DNA from: Dehalococcoidales bacterium | GTDB lineage: Bacteria > Chloroflexota > Dehalococcoidia > Dehalococcoidales > BS750m-G39 | DNA length: 38,372 nt | Assembly: GCA_016783245.1 (NCBI GenBank) | Contig: JADHWY010000006.1 | Span: forward strand, 1-38,372 | Direction of reading: 5' to 3' | Part shown: positions 9,718 to 18,378 of the stretch, piece after piece | Layout: every line of letters begins with the position of its first letter | Position numbering within the stretch: position 1 is the first letter of the stretch | Position numbers and translations under genes: made by a program | Notes under the pieces: generated by a model | The model's database searches: none | What the model saw: the letters and a program-made list of their open reading frames with translations, nothing else | What the model was told of the DNA's origin: nothing

Positions 9718-10635
9718 ATGAATAATGAATATGAGATAATTATTATTGGCGGTGGTCCTGCTGGACTTACCGCCGGACTTTACGCTTCAAGAGCCGGGCT
9801 CAATAGCCTGCTCATAGAAAAGGGATTGGTGGGTGGTCAGATAGCAGATGCCGAGCTGGTGGCGAACTACCCTGGCTTTGTTGAAGGTATTTCTGGCCTT
9901 GAGCTGGGGCAATCGATGCATCAGCAGGCAACCAAATATGGGCTGAACACTATTATAGCTGAGGTTACTGGCATTGAGTTTCAAAGAGAGAAAAAGGTGG
10001 TAATGACCACCAAGGGCAACTTTACTGCTAAAGCTGTTATTATAGCTAGCGGCTCAGAACGGCGCAAATTGGGCATACCAGGGGAAGAGGAATTTACTGG
10101 TAAAGGGGTATCCTATTGCGCTACTTGTGATGCCTTCTTCTTCAAAGAGCAGCCTGTAGCTGTAGTTGGTGGTGGCGATGTGGCAATTACTGAAGCCCTC
10201 CACCTTACCAAGTTTGCCTCCAAGGTCACAGTGATACACCGTCGTAATCAGCTCCGCGCCACCCACATTCTACAGGAGAAAGTCTTCTCTGAACACAAAA
10301 TAGAATTCCTGTGGAATACCGTAGTCGAGGAAATTGAGGGCAAAGATACAGTTAAGCGGCTAAAGCTCCGCCAAGTGATAACCGGGGAGAAATCTACCCT
10401 GGATGTATCTGGGGTCTTCATATCTATTGGTCTTACACCTAGCACAGACTACCTCAAAGGCGTTTTACCTCTTGATGCTGCTGGCTACATCGCCACTAAC
10501 GAGAGGATGGAGACCGAAATACCTGGTATTTTCGCTGCTGGCGATATACGCCGCGACTCCGCCCGGCAGGCAATAACCGCCGCTGGGGATGGCGCTACCG
10601 CTGCCATCTATACCGAAAAATTCATCTCTCAATAA
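9718..10635 (+). CDS. trxB: Thioredoxin-disulfide reductase
   Basis: IIIGGGPAGLTAGLYASRAG, CATCDAFFFK redox site, VVGGGDVAITEAL, GIFAAGDIR. Confidence 0.96.
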   Translation: MNNEYEIIIIGGGPAGLTAGLYASRAGLNSLLIEKGLVGGQIADAELVANYPGFVEGISGLELGQSMHQQATKYGLNTIIAEVTGIEFQREKKVVMTTKGNFTAKAVIIASGSERRKLGIPGEEEFTGKGVSYCATCDAFFFKEQPVAVVGGGDVAITEALHLTKFASKVTVIHRRNQLRATHILQEKVFSEHKIEFLWNTVVEEIEGKDTVKRLKLRQVITGEKSTLDVSGVFISIGLTPSTDYLKGVLPLDAAGYIATNERMETEIPGIFAAGDIRRDSARQAITAAGDGATAAIYTEKFISQ

Positions 10636-10637
10636 CC

Positions 10638-10666
10638 TTTCACTTCTCCACCAAGTGAAGTATAAT
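10638..10666 (+). promoter_or_regulatory. Candidate sigma70 promoter for rplI-dnaB operon
   Basis: TTTCAC-N17-TATAAT upstream of the GGGAG RBS and rplI ATG. Confidence 0.45.
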
Positions 10667-10684
10667 TAGGCTAAGGGAGAAATT

Positions 10685-11275
10685 ATGAAGGTCATTTTCC
10701 TGCAAGATGTGCCCAATGTGGCTAGAGCCGGTGAGATAAAAGAGGTAGCCGATGGCTATGGCAGGAACTTCCTCATCCCTAAAAAACTAGCTTTGTTAGC
10801 CGACTCTCGGGCGATGGGTCAGATAGAAACAGGGAACAAAACGAAAGCCCGGGTAAACGCAGAATTGATTGAGCTGGCTCATCAGCTAGAAGGGAAGGAG
10901 GTCAACCTCAAGGCTCGAGTTGGAACCAAAGACCGACTTTATGGCTCAATCACCAGTGCCGATATTGCTTCTGAGCTAAACAATACCGCTGGGCTAGTTA
11001 TTGACAAAAGAAAGATAGAGTTGGACGAGCCTATCCGTCAACTCGGTAGCTATGAGGTAGCCATTAGACTGGCTAAAGACATTATACCCAAAATAAGGGT
11101 TACCGTGACTGAAGAGGAGAAGACTCAGGAGAAAGAGGAGAAGCCTCCGAAGGAAAAGAAGAAGCCTCAGGAAAAAGAGAAGAAGCTTCCGAAGGAAAAG
11201 AAGAAGCCTCAGGAAAAAGAGAAGAAGCCTCCGAAGGAAAAGAAGAAGCCTCAGGAGAAAGAGGAGAAGACTTAG
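10685..11275 (+). CDS. rplI: 50S ribosomal protein L9 with repetitive K/E/P C-terminal extension
   Basis: MKVIFLQDVPNVARAGEIKEVADGYGRNFLIPKKLA is the L9 signature; the C-terminal ~50 aa is low-complexity. Confidence 0.96.
   Translation: MKVIFLQDVPNVARAGEIKEVADGYGRNFLIPKKLALLADSRAMGQIETGNKTKARVNAELIELAHQLEGKEVNLKARVGTKDRLYGSITSADIASELNNTAGLVIDKRKIELDEPIRQLGSYEVAIRLAKDIIPKIRVTVTEEEKTQEKEEKPPKEKKKPQEKEKKLPKEKKKPQEKEKKPPKEKKKPQEKEEKT
11141..11266 (+). repeat. Three tandem 42-bp units encoding K(P/L)PKEKKKPQEKE(K/E)
   Basis: 11141-11182, 11183-11224 and 11225-11266 are near identical 42-mers beginning aagcYtccgaaggaaaagaagaagcctcagga. Confidence 0.95.
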
Positions 11276-11279
11276 CAGA

Positions 11280-12650
11280 ATGAATGGCGAGAAATTACCG
11301 CCACATGATATTGACGCTGAGGAAGCAGTAATCGGCTCACTGCTGATAGATGGCACGGCAATCTATAAAATTGCCACCTTCCTTGAAAAAGAACATTTCT
11401 ACGGCGAACACACTCAATCACTTTATGATGCATGCCTATCGCTTTACCAACATGACCAAGCGATAAACCAGATAACGGTAGCCCAAGAGCTAGACCGACG
11501 GAAAAAACTGGAGGCGTGTGGCGGTGCTGCTTATCTAAGTCATCTAGTATCTATAGTACCTACGTCTCTTGATATTGAACACTATGCTCAAATTGTTCAC
11601 CGGCTATCGATGATGCGACGCCTTATTGATGCCGCGGGGCAAATTGCCAATATTGGTTATCAGGCTGACCCAGATGTTGATGTCAGCCTTAATAGAGCTG
11701 AGGACATCCTATATAGACTGCACCATAGGCAAAGCCCACGAGACTTCACCCATATTCGCCAGGTGCTAGACAAGTATTTTGAAACTACCGCCCCTGGCCT
11801 TGAGGCAGAAGGCTACCCCAAGGAGCCAATCCCATACGTGCTGTCAGGTTTCACTGGTCTAGATGAATTCCTAGGCGGATTTCAGCGCTCTGACCTGAGC
11901 ATCATTGCTGGCAGACCCAGCATGGGCAAAACAAGCCTTGCTCTTAGTCTTGCCAGGAATGCCGCCGTGGAACAAGGAGCTTGCGTGGCTTTGTTCAGCC
12001 TCGAGATGGCACGGGAGCCATTGGTCCTACGCCTCCTAGCTAGTGAATCTGAGGTTGATTCCAGGCGGGTTCGCCTCGGGCTTCACACTGAAGAGCAGGA
12101 AAAAAGGATTATGGATGCCATCGGCAGGCTTTCCGAAGCACCAATCTATATTGATGATTCCCCTCAACTGCGGGTAGTAGAGATGCGAAGCAAAGCCCGC
12201 CGCCTGCACTTTGAGCGCGGCATCGACCTCATCATTATGGATTACCTGCAACTAATGCAGGGAGAGGGGAGAGACGAGGTTGAAAAGATTAGCAATATCT
12301 CCCGTTCCCTCAAGGGATTGGCTCGTGAGCTCAATGTGCCGGTAATAGCCGTATCCCAGATGAGCCGAGCCGTCGAGTCGCGCACCTCACATAAGCCCCA
12401 ACTCTCCGACCTTCGGGGAAGCGGCAGCATTGAGCAGGATGCCGATGTGGTTATGTTTATCTACCGGGACGATGTCTATTACACCAGAGAGGAATGGGAG
12501 AGGGAACACCCAAGCGAAAGCTACCCGCCACCGGCTGAAGTCATAATTGCCAAGCACCGCAATGGTCCTACCGGTCAAATCAACCTACGCTTCTTGCCCA
12601 GGATGGCTAAGTTCGAGAATATTACCAGCGAAGAGCCGAGTTTATTATGA
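11280..12650 (+). CDS. dnaB: Replicative DNA helicase
   Basis: PPHDIDAEEAVIGSLLID, IIAGRPSMGKTSLAL Walker A, ALFSLEM, IIMDYLQLM Walker B, SQMSRAVE. Confidence 0.97.
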   Translation: MNGEKLPPHDIDAEEAVIGSLLIDGTAIYKIATFLEKEHFYGEHTQSLYDACLSLYQHDQAINQITVAQELDRRKKLEACGGAAYLSHLVSIVPTSLDIEHYAQIVHRLSMMRRLIDAAGQIANIGYQADPDVDVSLNRAEDILYRLHHRQSPRDFTHIRQVLDKYFETTAPGLEAEGYPKEPIPYVLSGFTGLDEFLGGFQRSDLSIIAGRPSMGKTSLALSLARNAAVEQGACVALFSLEMAREPLVLRLLASESEVDSRRVRLGLHTEEQEKRIMDAIGRLSEAPIYIDDSPQLRVVEMRSKARRLHFERGIDLIIMDYLQLMQGEGRDEVEKISNISRSLKGLARELNVPVIAVSQMSRAVESRTSHKPQLSDLRGSGSIEQDADVVMFIYRDDVYYTREEWEREHPSESYPPPAEVIIAKHRNGPTGQINLRFLPRMAKFENITSEEPSLL

Positions 12651-12651
12651 A

Positions 12652-12717
12652 GCATTTAAACTTCACTTCAAATTCCAGATAGCCAAGTTGGAAGATATTA
12701 ACATTACTAGGGGCTAA
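12652..12717 (+). pseudogene. Relic second copy of the dnaB 3' end
   Basis: Frame 12652-12717 reads AFKLHFKFQIAKLEDINITRG*, aligning without gaps to the dnaB tail NLRFLPRMAKFENI over 14 codons (27/42 nt identical by hand count). Confidence 0.6.
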
Positions 12718-12724
12718 GTTTACT

Positions 12725-13438
12725 ATGGAGCAATTTAAAGGTTTTCCAGCCAAGATGCAGTTTACCCCCTTGCCCAATTATTTCTTCAGCACGCTACTAC
12801 CACAAATCAGTGATATCAACGAGCTGAAAACAACCCTCCACATCTTCCAGACACTCTACCACAAGCGGGGCTACCCTCGCTTCACCACCTACAGAGAGCT
12901 TTTGGGCAATAAGAGCCTGGTGAGCAGCATCAAGGGGGCAATAAGACCGCCAGACGAAGTATTGCGCCATGCCCTGGAAATGGCTACCAAGCGGGGTACC
13001 ATCCTTCATATGGTATTAGATAGGGATGGGATGCCCGAGGACATCTACTTTCTCAATACCGAGTCTGCTAGACAGATTATGGCTAAGATTCAAAATGGCG
13101 AGCTCAGCTTGAGCGGACTGAAAGCAAAAGAACAAACCTATATTGAGACTGAGGAGCAGCCTGGCATCTTCACCCTTTATGAACAGAACATCGGTATGCT
13201 AACCCCGATGATTGCCGATGAGCTGCGTGATGCCGAGAGGCTCTACCCTGAAACCTGGTTAAGAGATGCCATCAAAGAGGCGGTTTCCCTTAACAAACGA
13301 AATTGGAGGTATATTGCCAAGATTTTAGAGCGCTGGTCAGCGGAAGGTAAAAGCAATGGAACATATAGGGGAGATTCTAAGAAGACAAGCCCAGATAAAT
13401 ATATCAAAGGCAAATACGGACACATGGTCAGGCGCTGA
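12725..13438 (+). CDS. DnaD-domain replication/primosome-like protein
   Basis: C-terminal LYEQNIGMLTPMIADELRDAERLYPETWLRDAIKEAVSLNKRNWRYIAKILERWSAEGK is a DnaD/DnaB_2-type domain; located between dnaB and a DnaC-like gene. Confidence 0.8.
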   Translation: MEQFKGFPAKMQFTPLPNYFFSTLLPQISDINELKTTLHIFQTLYHKRGYPRFTTYRELLGNKSLVSSIKGAIRPPDEVLRHALEMATKRGTILHMVLDRDGMPEDIYFLNTESARQIMAKIQNGELSLSGLKAKEQTYIETEEQPGIFTLYEQNIGMLTPMIADELRDAERLYPETWLRDAIKEAVSLNKRNWRYIAKILERWSAEGKSNGTYRGDSKKTSPDKYIKGKYGHMVRR

Positions 13439-14210
13439 AGAACCAGAAGAAGCCTCACCAAGCTCAGTCTGTCCAATTTGTAAAGGGGCCGGATTTGTTC
13501 ATCCTCTCCTGCCCTCAGGCAAGCCAGATTATAGTCGAGTTACCCCCTGTCGCTGCACCCAAAAAGAATTAGATAAAGAGCACCAAGTTCGCCTGCAGCG
13601 ATATAGCGGACTTGACCTAGAGTTACTTAAAAGCATGACCTTCGACAATTTTGACTGGAGGCGAGTTAATCTCTTGCCAGAACAGCGTCAGAACTTGGAG
13701 CAGGCATTCCGTTTAGCCCTTGACTTCGCTAAATCACCCGATGGCTGGCTAGTGCTACAGGGGGTTACTGGCTGTGGTAAGACCCACCTAGCTGCCGCCA
13801 TCGCTAACGAGCGTCTCAAAGCCGGCAAGCCAGCTAAATTTGAGGTAGTGCCTGATTTCCTTGACCACTTGCGCTTCACCTTCAGCCCTGAGAGCGAGGT
13901 GTCCTATGACCAACTCTTTGAAGAGGTAAAGAATGCCCCACTGCTCATCCTGGACGACTTTGGTGAGCAGTCTACCACCCCTTGGGCACAAGAAAAGCTT
14001 TATCAGGTTATCAACTATCGCTATAATGCCCGGCTAGCCACAGTAATAACCACCCGCAACTCACTGGATGAAATTGATAGTCCCATTAGCTCCCGCTTCA
14101 TCGACCCCCGCATTAGTCTGGTATTCAATATCATTGCCCCTGACTACCGAGGCGATTTACGCTCTAGCCAAAGCGCTAAGAGATATCGCCGTGGCAGGAA
14201 AGGGAGCTAA
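13356..14210 (+). CDS. DnaC/DnaI/IstB-like ATP-binding helicase loader with Zn-finger-like N-terminus
   Basis: CPICKGAGFVHP...VTPCRC, Walker A GVTGCGKTHLAAAIANE, Walker B APLLILDDFGEQ; RBS ggaagg before ATG 13356. Confidence 0.85.
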   Translation: MEHIGEILRRQAQINISKANTDTWSGAEEPEEASPSSVCPICKGAGFVHPLLPSGKPDYSRVTPCRCTQKELDKEHQVRLQRYSGLDLELLKSMTFDNFDWRRVNLLPEQRQNLEQAFRLALDFAKSPDGWLVLQGVTGCGKTHLAAAIANERLKAGKPAKFEVVPDFLDHLRFTFSPESEVSYDQLFEEVKNAPLLILDDFGEQSTTPWAQEKLYQVINYRYNARLATVITTRNSLDEIDSPISSRFIDPRISLVFNIIAPDYRGDLRSSQSAKRYRRGRKGS

Positions 14211-14374
14211 GACTACCGATATGAGCCCAGTCGAGAAAGAGAGCAATCTGATTGGTTGTTGTGGGATTCGAGGAAGCAATCAAAGTGAGAGATAAACACC
14301 CTTCCCCCAAAGCTTGCATAGTCACAGGTTTTTCAGCTAAAATGAGGAGGTTTTTGTAGAGAGAAGCTTTAGAG

Positions 14375-14881
14375 ATGGTAAACTTTCCTGTCCTGGTGCT
14401 AAATCAAAACTATGAGCCACTCAATGTATGTCGGGTCCGGCGAGCGGTAGTGTTATTATACGATGGTAAGGCTGAGATGTTAGAGAATGGCACAGGATTT
14501 ATCCACTCAGCTAGTTACACTTTTCCCTTGCCCTCGGTAATCCGACTAGCCTATATGATTAAGCGCCCCCGACCTCAAAGGAAGCTAACCCGCCTTGAGG
14601 TTTTCCACCGTGACCAATATACTTGCCAGTATTGTGGCAAGCAGATCCATCAACTTACTCTAGACCATGTCATCCCCCGATACCGAGGTGGTGAACATGT
14701 CTGGGGAAATGTGGTTAGTGCCTGTATACCCTGCAATCGCCGCAAGGCGGGCAGAACCCCCGATGAAGCTGGAATGAAATTAACTCGCCACCCCACGCCA
14801 CCACGTGGTAATACCTTCTTCTATATCCCCCACCACTACCTACAAGCCCAGAGTCAATGGCAAAAATACCTGCCCCAATGA
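14375..14881 (+). CDS. HNH endonuclease
   Basis: VLVLNQNYEPLNVCRVRRAVVLLYDGKAEM; CQYCGKQIHQLTLDHVIPRYRGGEHVWGNVVSACIPCNRRKAGRTPDEA is an HNH domain with CxxC pairs. Confidence 0.9.
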   Translation: MVNFPVLVLNQNYEPLNVCRVRRAVVLLYDGKAEMLENGTGFIHSASYTFPLPSVIRLAYMIKRPRPQRKLTRLEVFHRDQYTCQYCGKQIHQLTLDHVIPRYRGGEHVWGNVVSACIPCNRRKAGRTPDEAGMKLTRHPTPPRGNTFFYIPHHYLQAQSQWQKYLPQ

Positions 14882-14884
14882 GAA

Positions 14885-15703
14885 TTAATCCTCATTAGGC
14901 AGTTGCTCTTCAATAGTAATCTCACTGAGGGGCAACTCCACTGTTGCCCGGCTATTCAGCTCAACCAACACTGTTTCCTTGAGTGGATTACCCCCCACTA
15001 CGCTAGCAATCCCTAAAGGTGTAGACACTCGTTGACCCTCCTTAGGCAATTTGTCCTTCATGGTATGGTATTGCTCACTCTCATAGGCTAAGCAGCACAA
15101 CAAGCGACCACAAACACCAGATATCTTCATTGGGTTAAGGGGTAAATCCTGCTCTTTGGCCATCTTGATAGAAACTGGGGAGAACTCGGTTAGGAAATTC
15201 ATGCAACACAGAGGGCGCCCACACCGCCCAAAGCCGCCTACCAACTTGGCTTCATCCCTAGGTTGCAGCTGACGTAGCTCGACCCTTATTTTAAAACGGC
15301 TATTTAACTCACGAACCAGCTCACGGAAATCAACCCTCTCAGTAGCGCTAAAGAAAAAGGTAAGCCGACTGCCATCAAGATTATATTCAGTGGCTAGCAG
15401 TTTCATTGGCAGTCCTAATTTAGCTATCAGCTTACCACACTCAGCGAGAGCCTCGTCTTCCTTGTCTTTAAACTCCTGAGCCCGCTGGATGTCCTCTGGC
15501 TCTGCCCTGCGCACTACTGGTTTCAACTGCTCAGTCACCTCACTAGCCAAAACCTGTTTGGGAGAAATGACCACCTTCCCCAGCTCCATACCACGAGTTG
15601 TCTTGACCACTACATAGTCATTTACCTCCAGATCGATACCTGCTGGGTAAAAGTAATATACCCTCCCGGCTCTTTTGAAACGTATGCCAACAATCTCAGT
15701 CAT
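14885..15703 (-). CDS. ricT: PSP1 domain-containing regulatory iron-sulfur-containing complex subunit RicT
   Basis: GGFGRCGRPLCCMNFLTEFSPVSIKMAKEQDLPLNPMKISGVCGRLLCCLAYE signature. Confidence 0.88.
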   Translation of the reverse strand: MTEIVGIRFKRAGRVYYFYPAGIDLEVNDYVVVKTTRGMELGKVVISPKQVLASEVTEQLKPVVRRAEPEDIQRAQEFKDKEDEALAECGKLIAKLGLPMKLLATEYNLDGSRLTFFFSATERVDFRELVRELNSRFKIRVELRQLQPRDEAKLVGGFGRCGRPLCCMNFLTEFSPVSIKMAKEQDLPLNPMKISGVCGRLLCCLAYESEQYHTMKDKLPKEGQRVSTPLGIASVVGGNPLKETVLVELNSRATVELPLSEITIEEQLPNED

Positions 15704-15706
15704 AGT

Positions 15707-16726
15707 TTACACACCGCTCCTTACAGGCATACTGAGCATCAGCACCTCCAGCACTAGCCGCGGATTGGCATTCTGCCTGAGCTGCTCCCCAGCCGCCTGA
15801 ATACTGTTGATAAAAGCCTTTATATGAGCCAGATTATAACCTCTGGACATGTCAACCAGCATGGCTTTGAGGTCGATATTGGTGATGGCATCATTACAGC
15901 CGAGCTTAACCAACAACAGGTCACGCCACCAGTCAAGCCATAAATCCAATATTTTCTGAACCAAATCTCGACTTTGACTGAACTGAGTTGCCAACTGGGC
16001 AACGTAATCAAACCGCTCTTCATAATCACCGTTGGTGATATCAAGCAATCTGTCTATCCTCTCAGCACGCCGCTGAAGCAAACTATCATCAACAGCAGCC
16101 GATAGTGCCCAACCCAAGCAGCCATGACAAAGCCTAGCCAGAAGCTCAGCTTTTTGTGGCTCAATGCCCCAGCGCTCATTAAGGGCAGACTCAACCTGGG
16201 AGGTAGCTAGAGGACGTAACTCCAGTCGCTGGCAACGAGAAACCACGGTGGCCGGCAGAATTCCGTCATTGGTGGTCAGCAGAATAAAAATTACACCACC
16301 TACAGGCTCTTCCAAGGTCTTAAGCAGGCAGTTGGCTGCTTCACTTGATAGGAGTTCAGCCCCATCAATAATAAATACCTTATACCTACCCTCAAAGGGC
16401 GGCAGGCTAGATGAGTGCTGTATCTCTCTAATCTGGTCGATGCCGATTTCTGTCCGAGGTTTAGCCTCAGTTGAATTCCCAGCAGAGTTCAAGCCTATAA
16501 TCTGAATATCAGCATGCTTGCCTGAAGCTATTTTCTGACAGGCGTCACATAAACCACAGGGAGGCTCAGCCGCCTGGCAGTTCAGTGCCTGAGCCAAGTT
16601 TAAAGCCAAGGTCATCTTGCCCACATGAGAGGGGCCAACCAGAAGGTAGGCATGGGATAAGGTCCCTTTCTCCAAGCTAAGCTGGAGCAAGGAAACCGCC
16701 CGAGCTTGCCCAACTACTTGCCACAC
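15707..16726 (-). CDS. holB: DNA polymerase III subunit delta'
   Basis: VVGQARAVSLLQLSLEKGTLSHAYLLVGPSHVGKMTLAL, zinc motif CGLCDACQKI, LLKTLEEP, VSRCQRLELRPL. Confidence 0.9.
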   Translation of the reverse strand: MWQVVGQARAVSLLQLSLEKGTLSHAYLLVGPSHVGKMTLALNLAQALNCQAAEPPCGLCDACQKIASGKHADIQIIGLNSAGNSTEAKPRTEIGIDQIREIQHSSSLPPFEGRYKVFIIDGAELLSSEAANCLLKTLEEPVGGVIFILLTTNDGILPATVVSRCQRLELRPLATSQVESALNERWGIEPQKAELLARLCHGCLGWALSAAVDDSLLQRRAERIDRLLDITNGDYEERFDYVAQLATQFSQSRDLVQKILDLWLDWWRDLLLVKLGCNDAITNIDLKAMLVDMSRGYNLAHIKAFINSIQAAGEQLRQNANPRLVLEVLMLSMPVRSGV

Positions 16727-16739
16727 CTAGAGCCTCCTA

Positions 16740-18083
16740 CTAAATTAAATCACACCTAGTTAGGTCATCAAGGGTCTCACGGCGCCGAATAAGGTGTGCC
16801 TTGCCCTCCTTAACTAAAACAATGGCTGGTTTGAGCGAGGCGTTATAGTTGCTTGCCTGCGGCAAGCAATAGGCACCACAATCAGGTATAGCTATAATAT
16901 CACCGGCTGAAACAGGGGGCAGAGCGATATTCTCAATTAGTATATCCCCGGACTCACAAAACTTGCCAGCAATAGTAACCTTCTTTGCCTCGCTTTCCGA
17001 CATCCTATTGGCTACCACTGCCTCATGCTTAGCCCCATAAAGGGCAGGACGGATATTGTCTGCCATACCACCATCTACCGAGACATAACACCTGACACCA
17101 GGAATGTCCTTCACCACCCCCACCCGGTATAACGCCGCTCCAGCCCGTCCCACTATCGCCCTCCCTGGCTCAATAATAAGCTGGGGTAACGCCAGGTCCA
17201 GCTCCCGGCATTTATCAATAACCTTAGACGCTATCGCCTCAGCATAGGCAGAAATGGGTGGGGCTGGAAAATCCACAGCATATTGAATAGCAAACCCACC
17301 ACCAACATCCAGTTCCCTGAGTTCAAAACCATTCTTTTGCTTCATCTCAGCGGCAAAGCTCAGTATAAGCTCAATAGCCTGCTGATATGGCTCAATGTCG
17401 TAAATAAGAGAACCTATGTGGAAGTGAAGACCAACCAAGTTCAGGTTGGGCATTGACATAGCTTGAGCCACAGCTTTATCCCCATTGATTAAGGGGAAAC
17501 CAAACTTGGTATCAACGGCACCGGTAATAATATACCTATGAGTATGGGGCTCCACCCCGGGAGAAAGCCGCAGCAATATATCGGGTGTATAGTCTTTCTC
17601 CCCGGCTATTTCACTTAACATGTTAAGCTCGTGAAAATTATCGACCACTATGCGACCGATATGCCACTCCAGAGCCAGCTTTATTTCCTCAGCTGATTTA
17701 TTATTACCGTGGAAATAGACCCGAGCCAAGGGGAAACCAGCAGATTGAGCAATACTGAGCTCCCCAGCAGAGACTACATCCAGTCCCAACTCCTCCTCTC
17801 CAAATATAAGGGCTAGAGCTTGGTTAATAAAGGCTTTGCAGGCATAGATAACCGTAGTATCGGTATAGCGCTGGCCGAACTCCTTCTTAAACTCAGCACA
17901 CCTACTGCGCAAGCTGAATTCATCAAAGACATAAAGAGGCGTGCCAAACTCAGCCGCTAGCTCCACAGCATCACAGCCGCCTATTATGAGGTGACCCTGG
18001 TTACTCACCTCAGCCGTTAATGGAAACAGAGAAAGCCTAGACATCATCTCCTCAATGTTAGCAGTGCCCGCTAGTGAAGTCAA
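16740..18083 (-). CDS. lysA: Diaminopimelate decarboxylase
   Basis: YACKAFINQALALIF PLP-lysine region, HFHIGSLIYDIEPYQQA, ELDVGGGFAIQY, EPGRAIVGRAG, CESGDIL. Confidence 0.95.
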   Translation of the reverse strand: MTSLAGTANIEEMMSRLSLFPLTAEVSNQGHLIIGGCDAVELAAEFGTPLYVFDEFSLRSRCAEFKKEFGQRYTDTTVIYACKAFINQALALIFGEEELGLDVVSAGELSIAQSAGFPLARVYFHGNNKSAEEIKLALEWHIGRIVVDNFHELNMLSEIAGEKDYTPDILLRLSPGVEPHTHRYIITGAVDTKFGFPLINGDKAVAQAMSMPNLNLVGLHFHIGSLIYDIEPYQQAIELILSFAAEMKQKNGFELRELDVGGGFAIQYAVDFPAPPISAYAEAIASKVIDKCRELDLALPQLIIEPGRAIVGRAGAALYRVGVVKDIPGVRCYVSVDGGMADNIRPALYGAKHEAVVANRMSESEAKKVTIAGKFCESGDILIENIALPPVSAGDIIAIPDCGAYCLPQASNYNASLKPAIVLVKEGKAHLIRRRETLDDLTRCDLI

Positions 18084-18124
18084 TTTATAATTTACTGTCT
18101 ACCTCACCCCCTTAGACATTTACT

Positions 18125-18305
18125 TAGCAACCCTCCCCCTTTATCCCCCTTCCTTTATAAGTCTCCTGAGGCGACTCGCCTTGTGCGAGGGAGGGGGAAA
18201 TGGTTATGTAAGAGAGGCGAAGCCTCTCTTTGACTCTCCTTTAGTATCTGCTCCTTCAAAGGAGAGGGGGAGGGATATCAAAAAGAGGGACGGAGCCCCT
18301 CTTAG
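18125..18305. repeat. Structured GC-rich intergenic repeat element with internal perfect hairpins
   Basis: AAGAGAGGC-GAA-GCCTCTCTT (18210-18230), AAGAGGG...CCCTCTT (18283-18303), and outer ccctccccc...gggggaggg complementarity. Confidence 0.6.
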
Positions 18306-18378
18306 ATGCCCTTAAATTGACACCCAGGTAGTAACACCATTAGAATATCATTTAATACTTAATTATAGAGGCAAGATA

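Noticed and set aside
10994-11356. 120-aa minus-strand ORF rich in Leu/Phe/Arg (LLLFLRRLLLFFLRLLLF)
   Set aside because: Antisense shadow of the AAG/GAG-rich rplI repeat tail; no independent coding evidence.
14225-14300. Possible degenerate copy of the 'gaagcaatc' repeat (gcaatctgattgg...cgaggaagcaatc) downstream of the DnaC-like gene
   Set aside because: Too short and diverged to assign confidently by eye.
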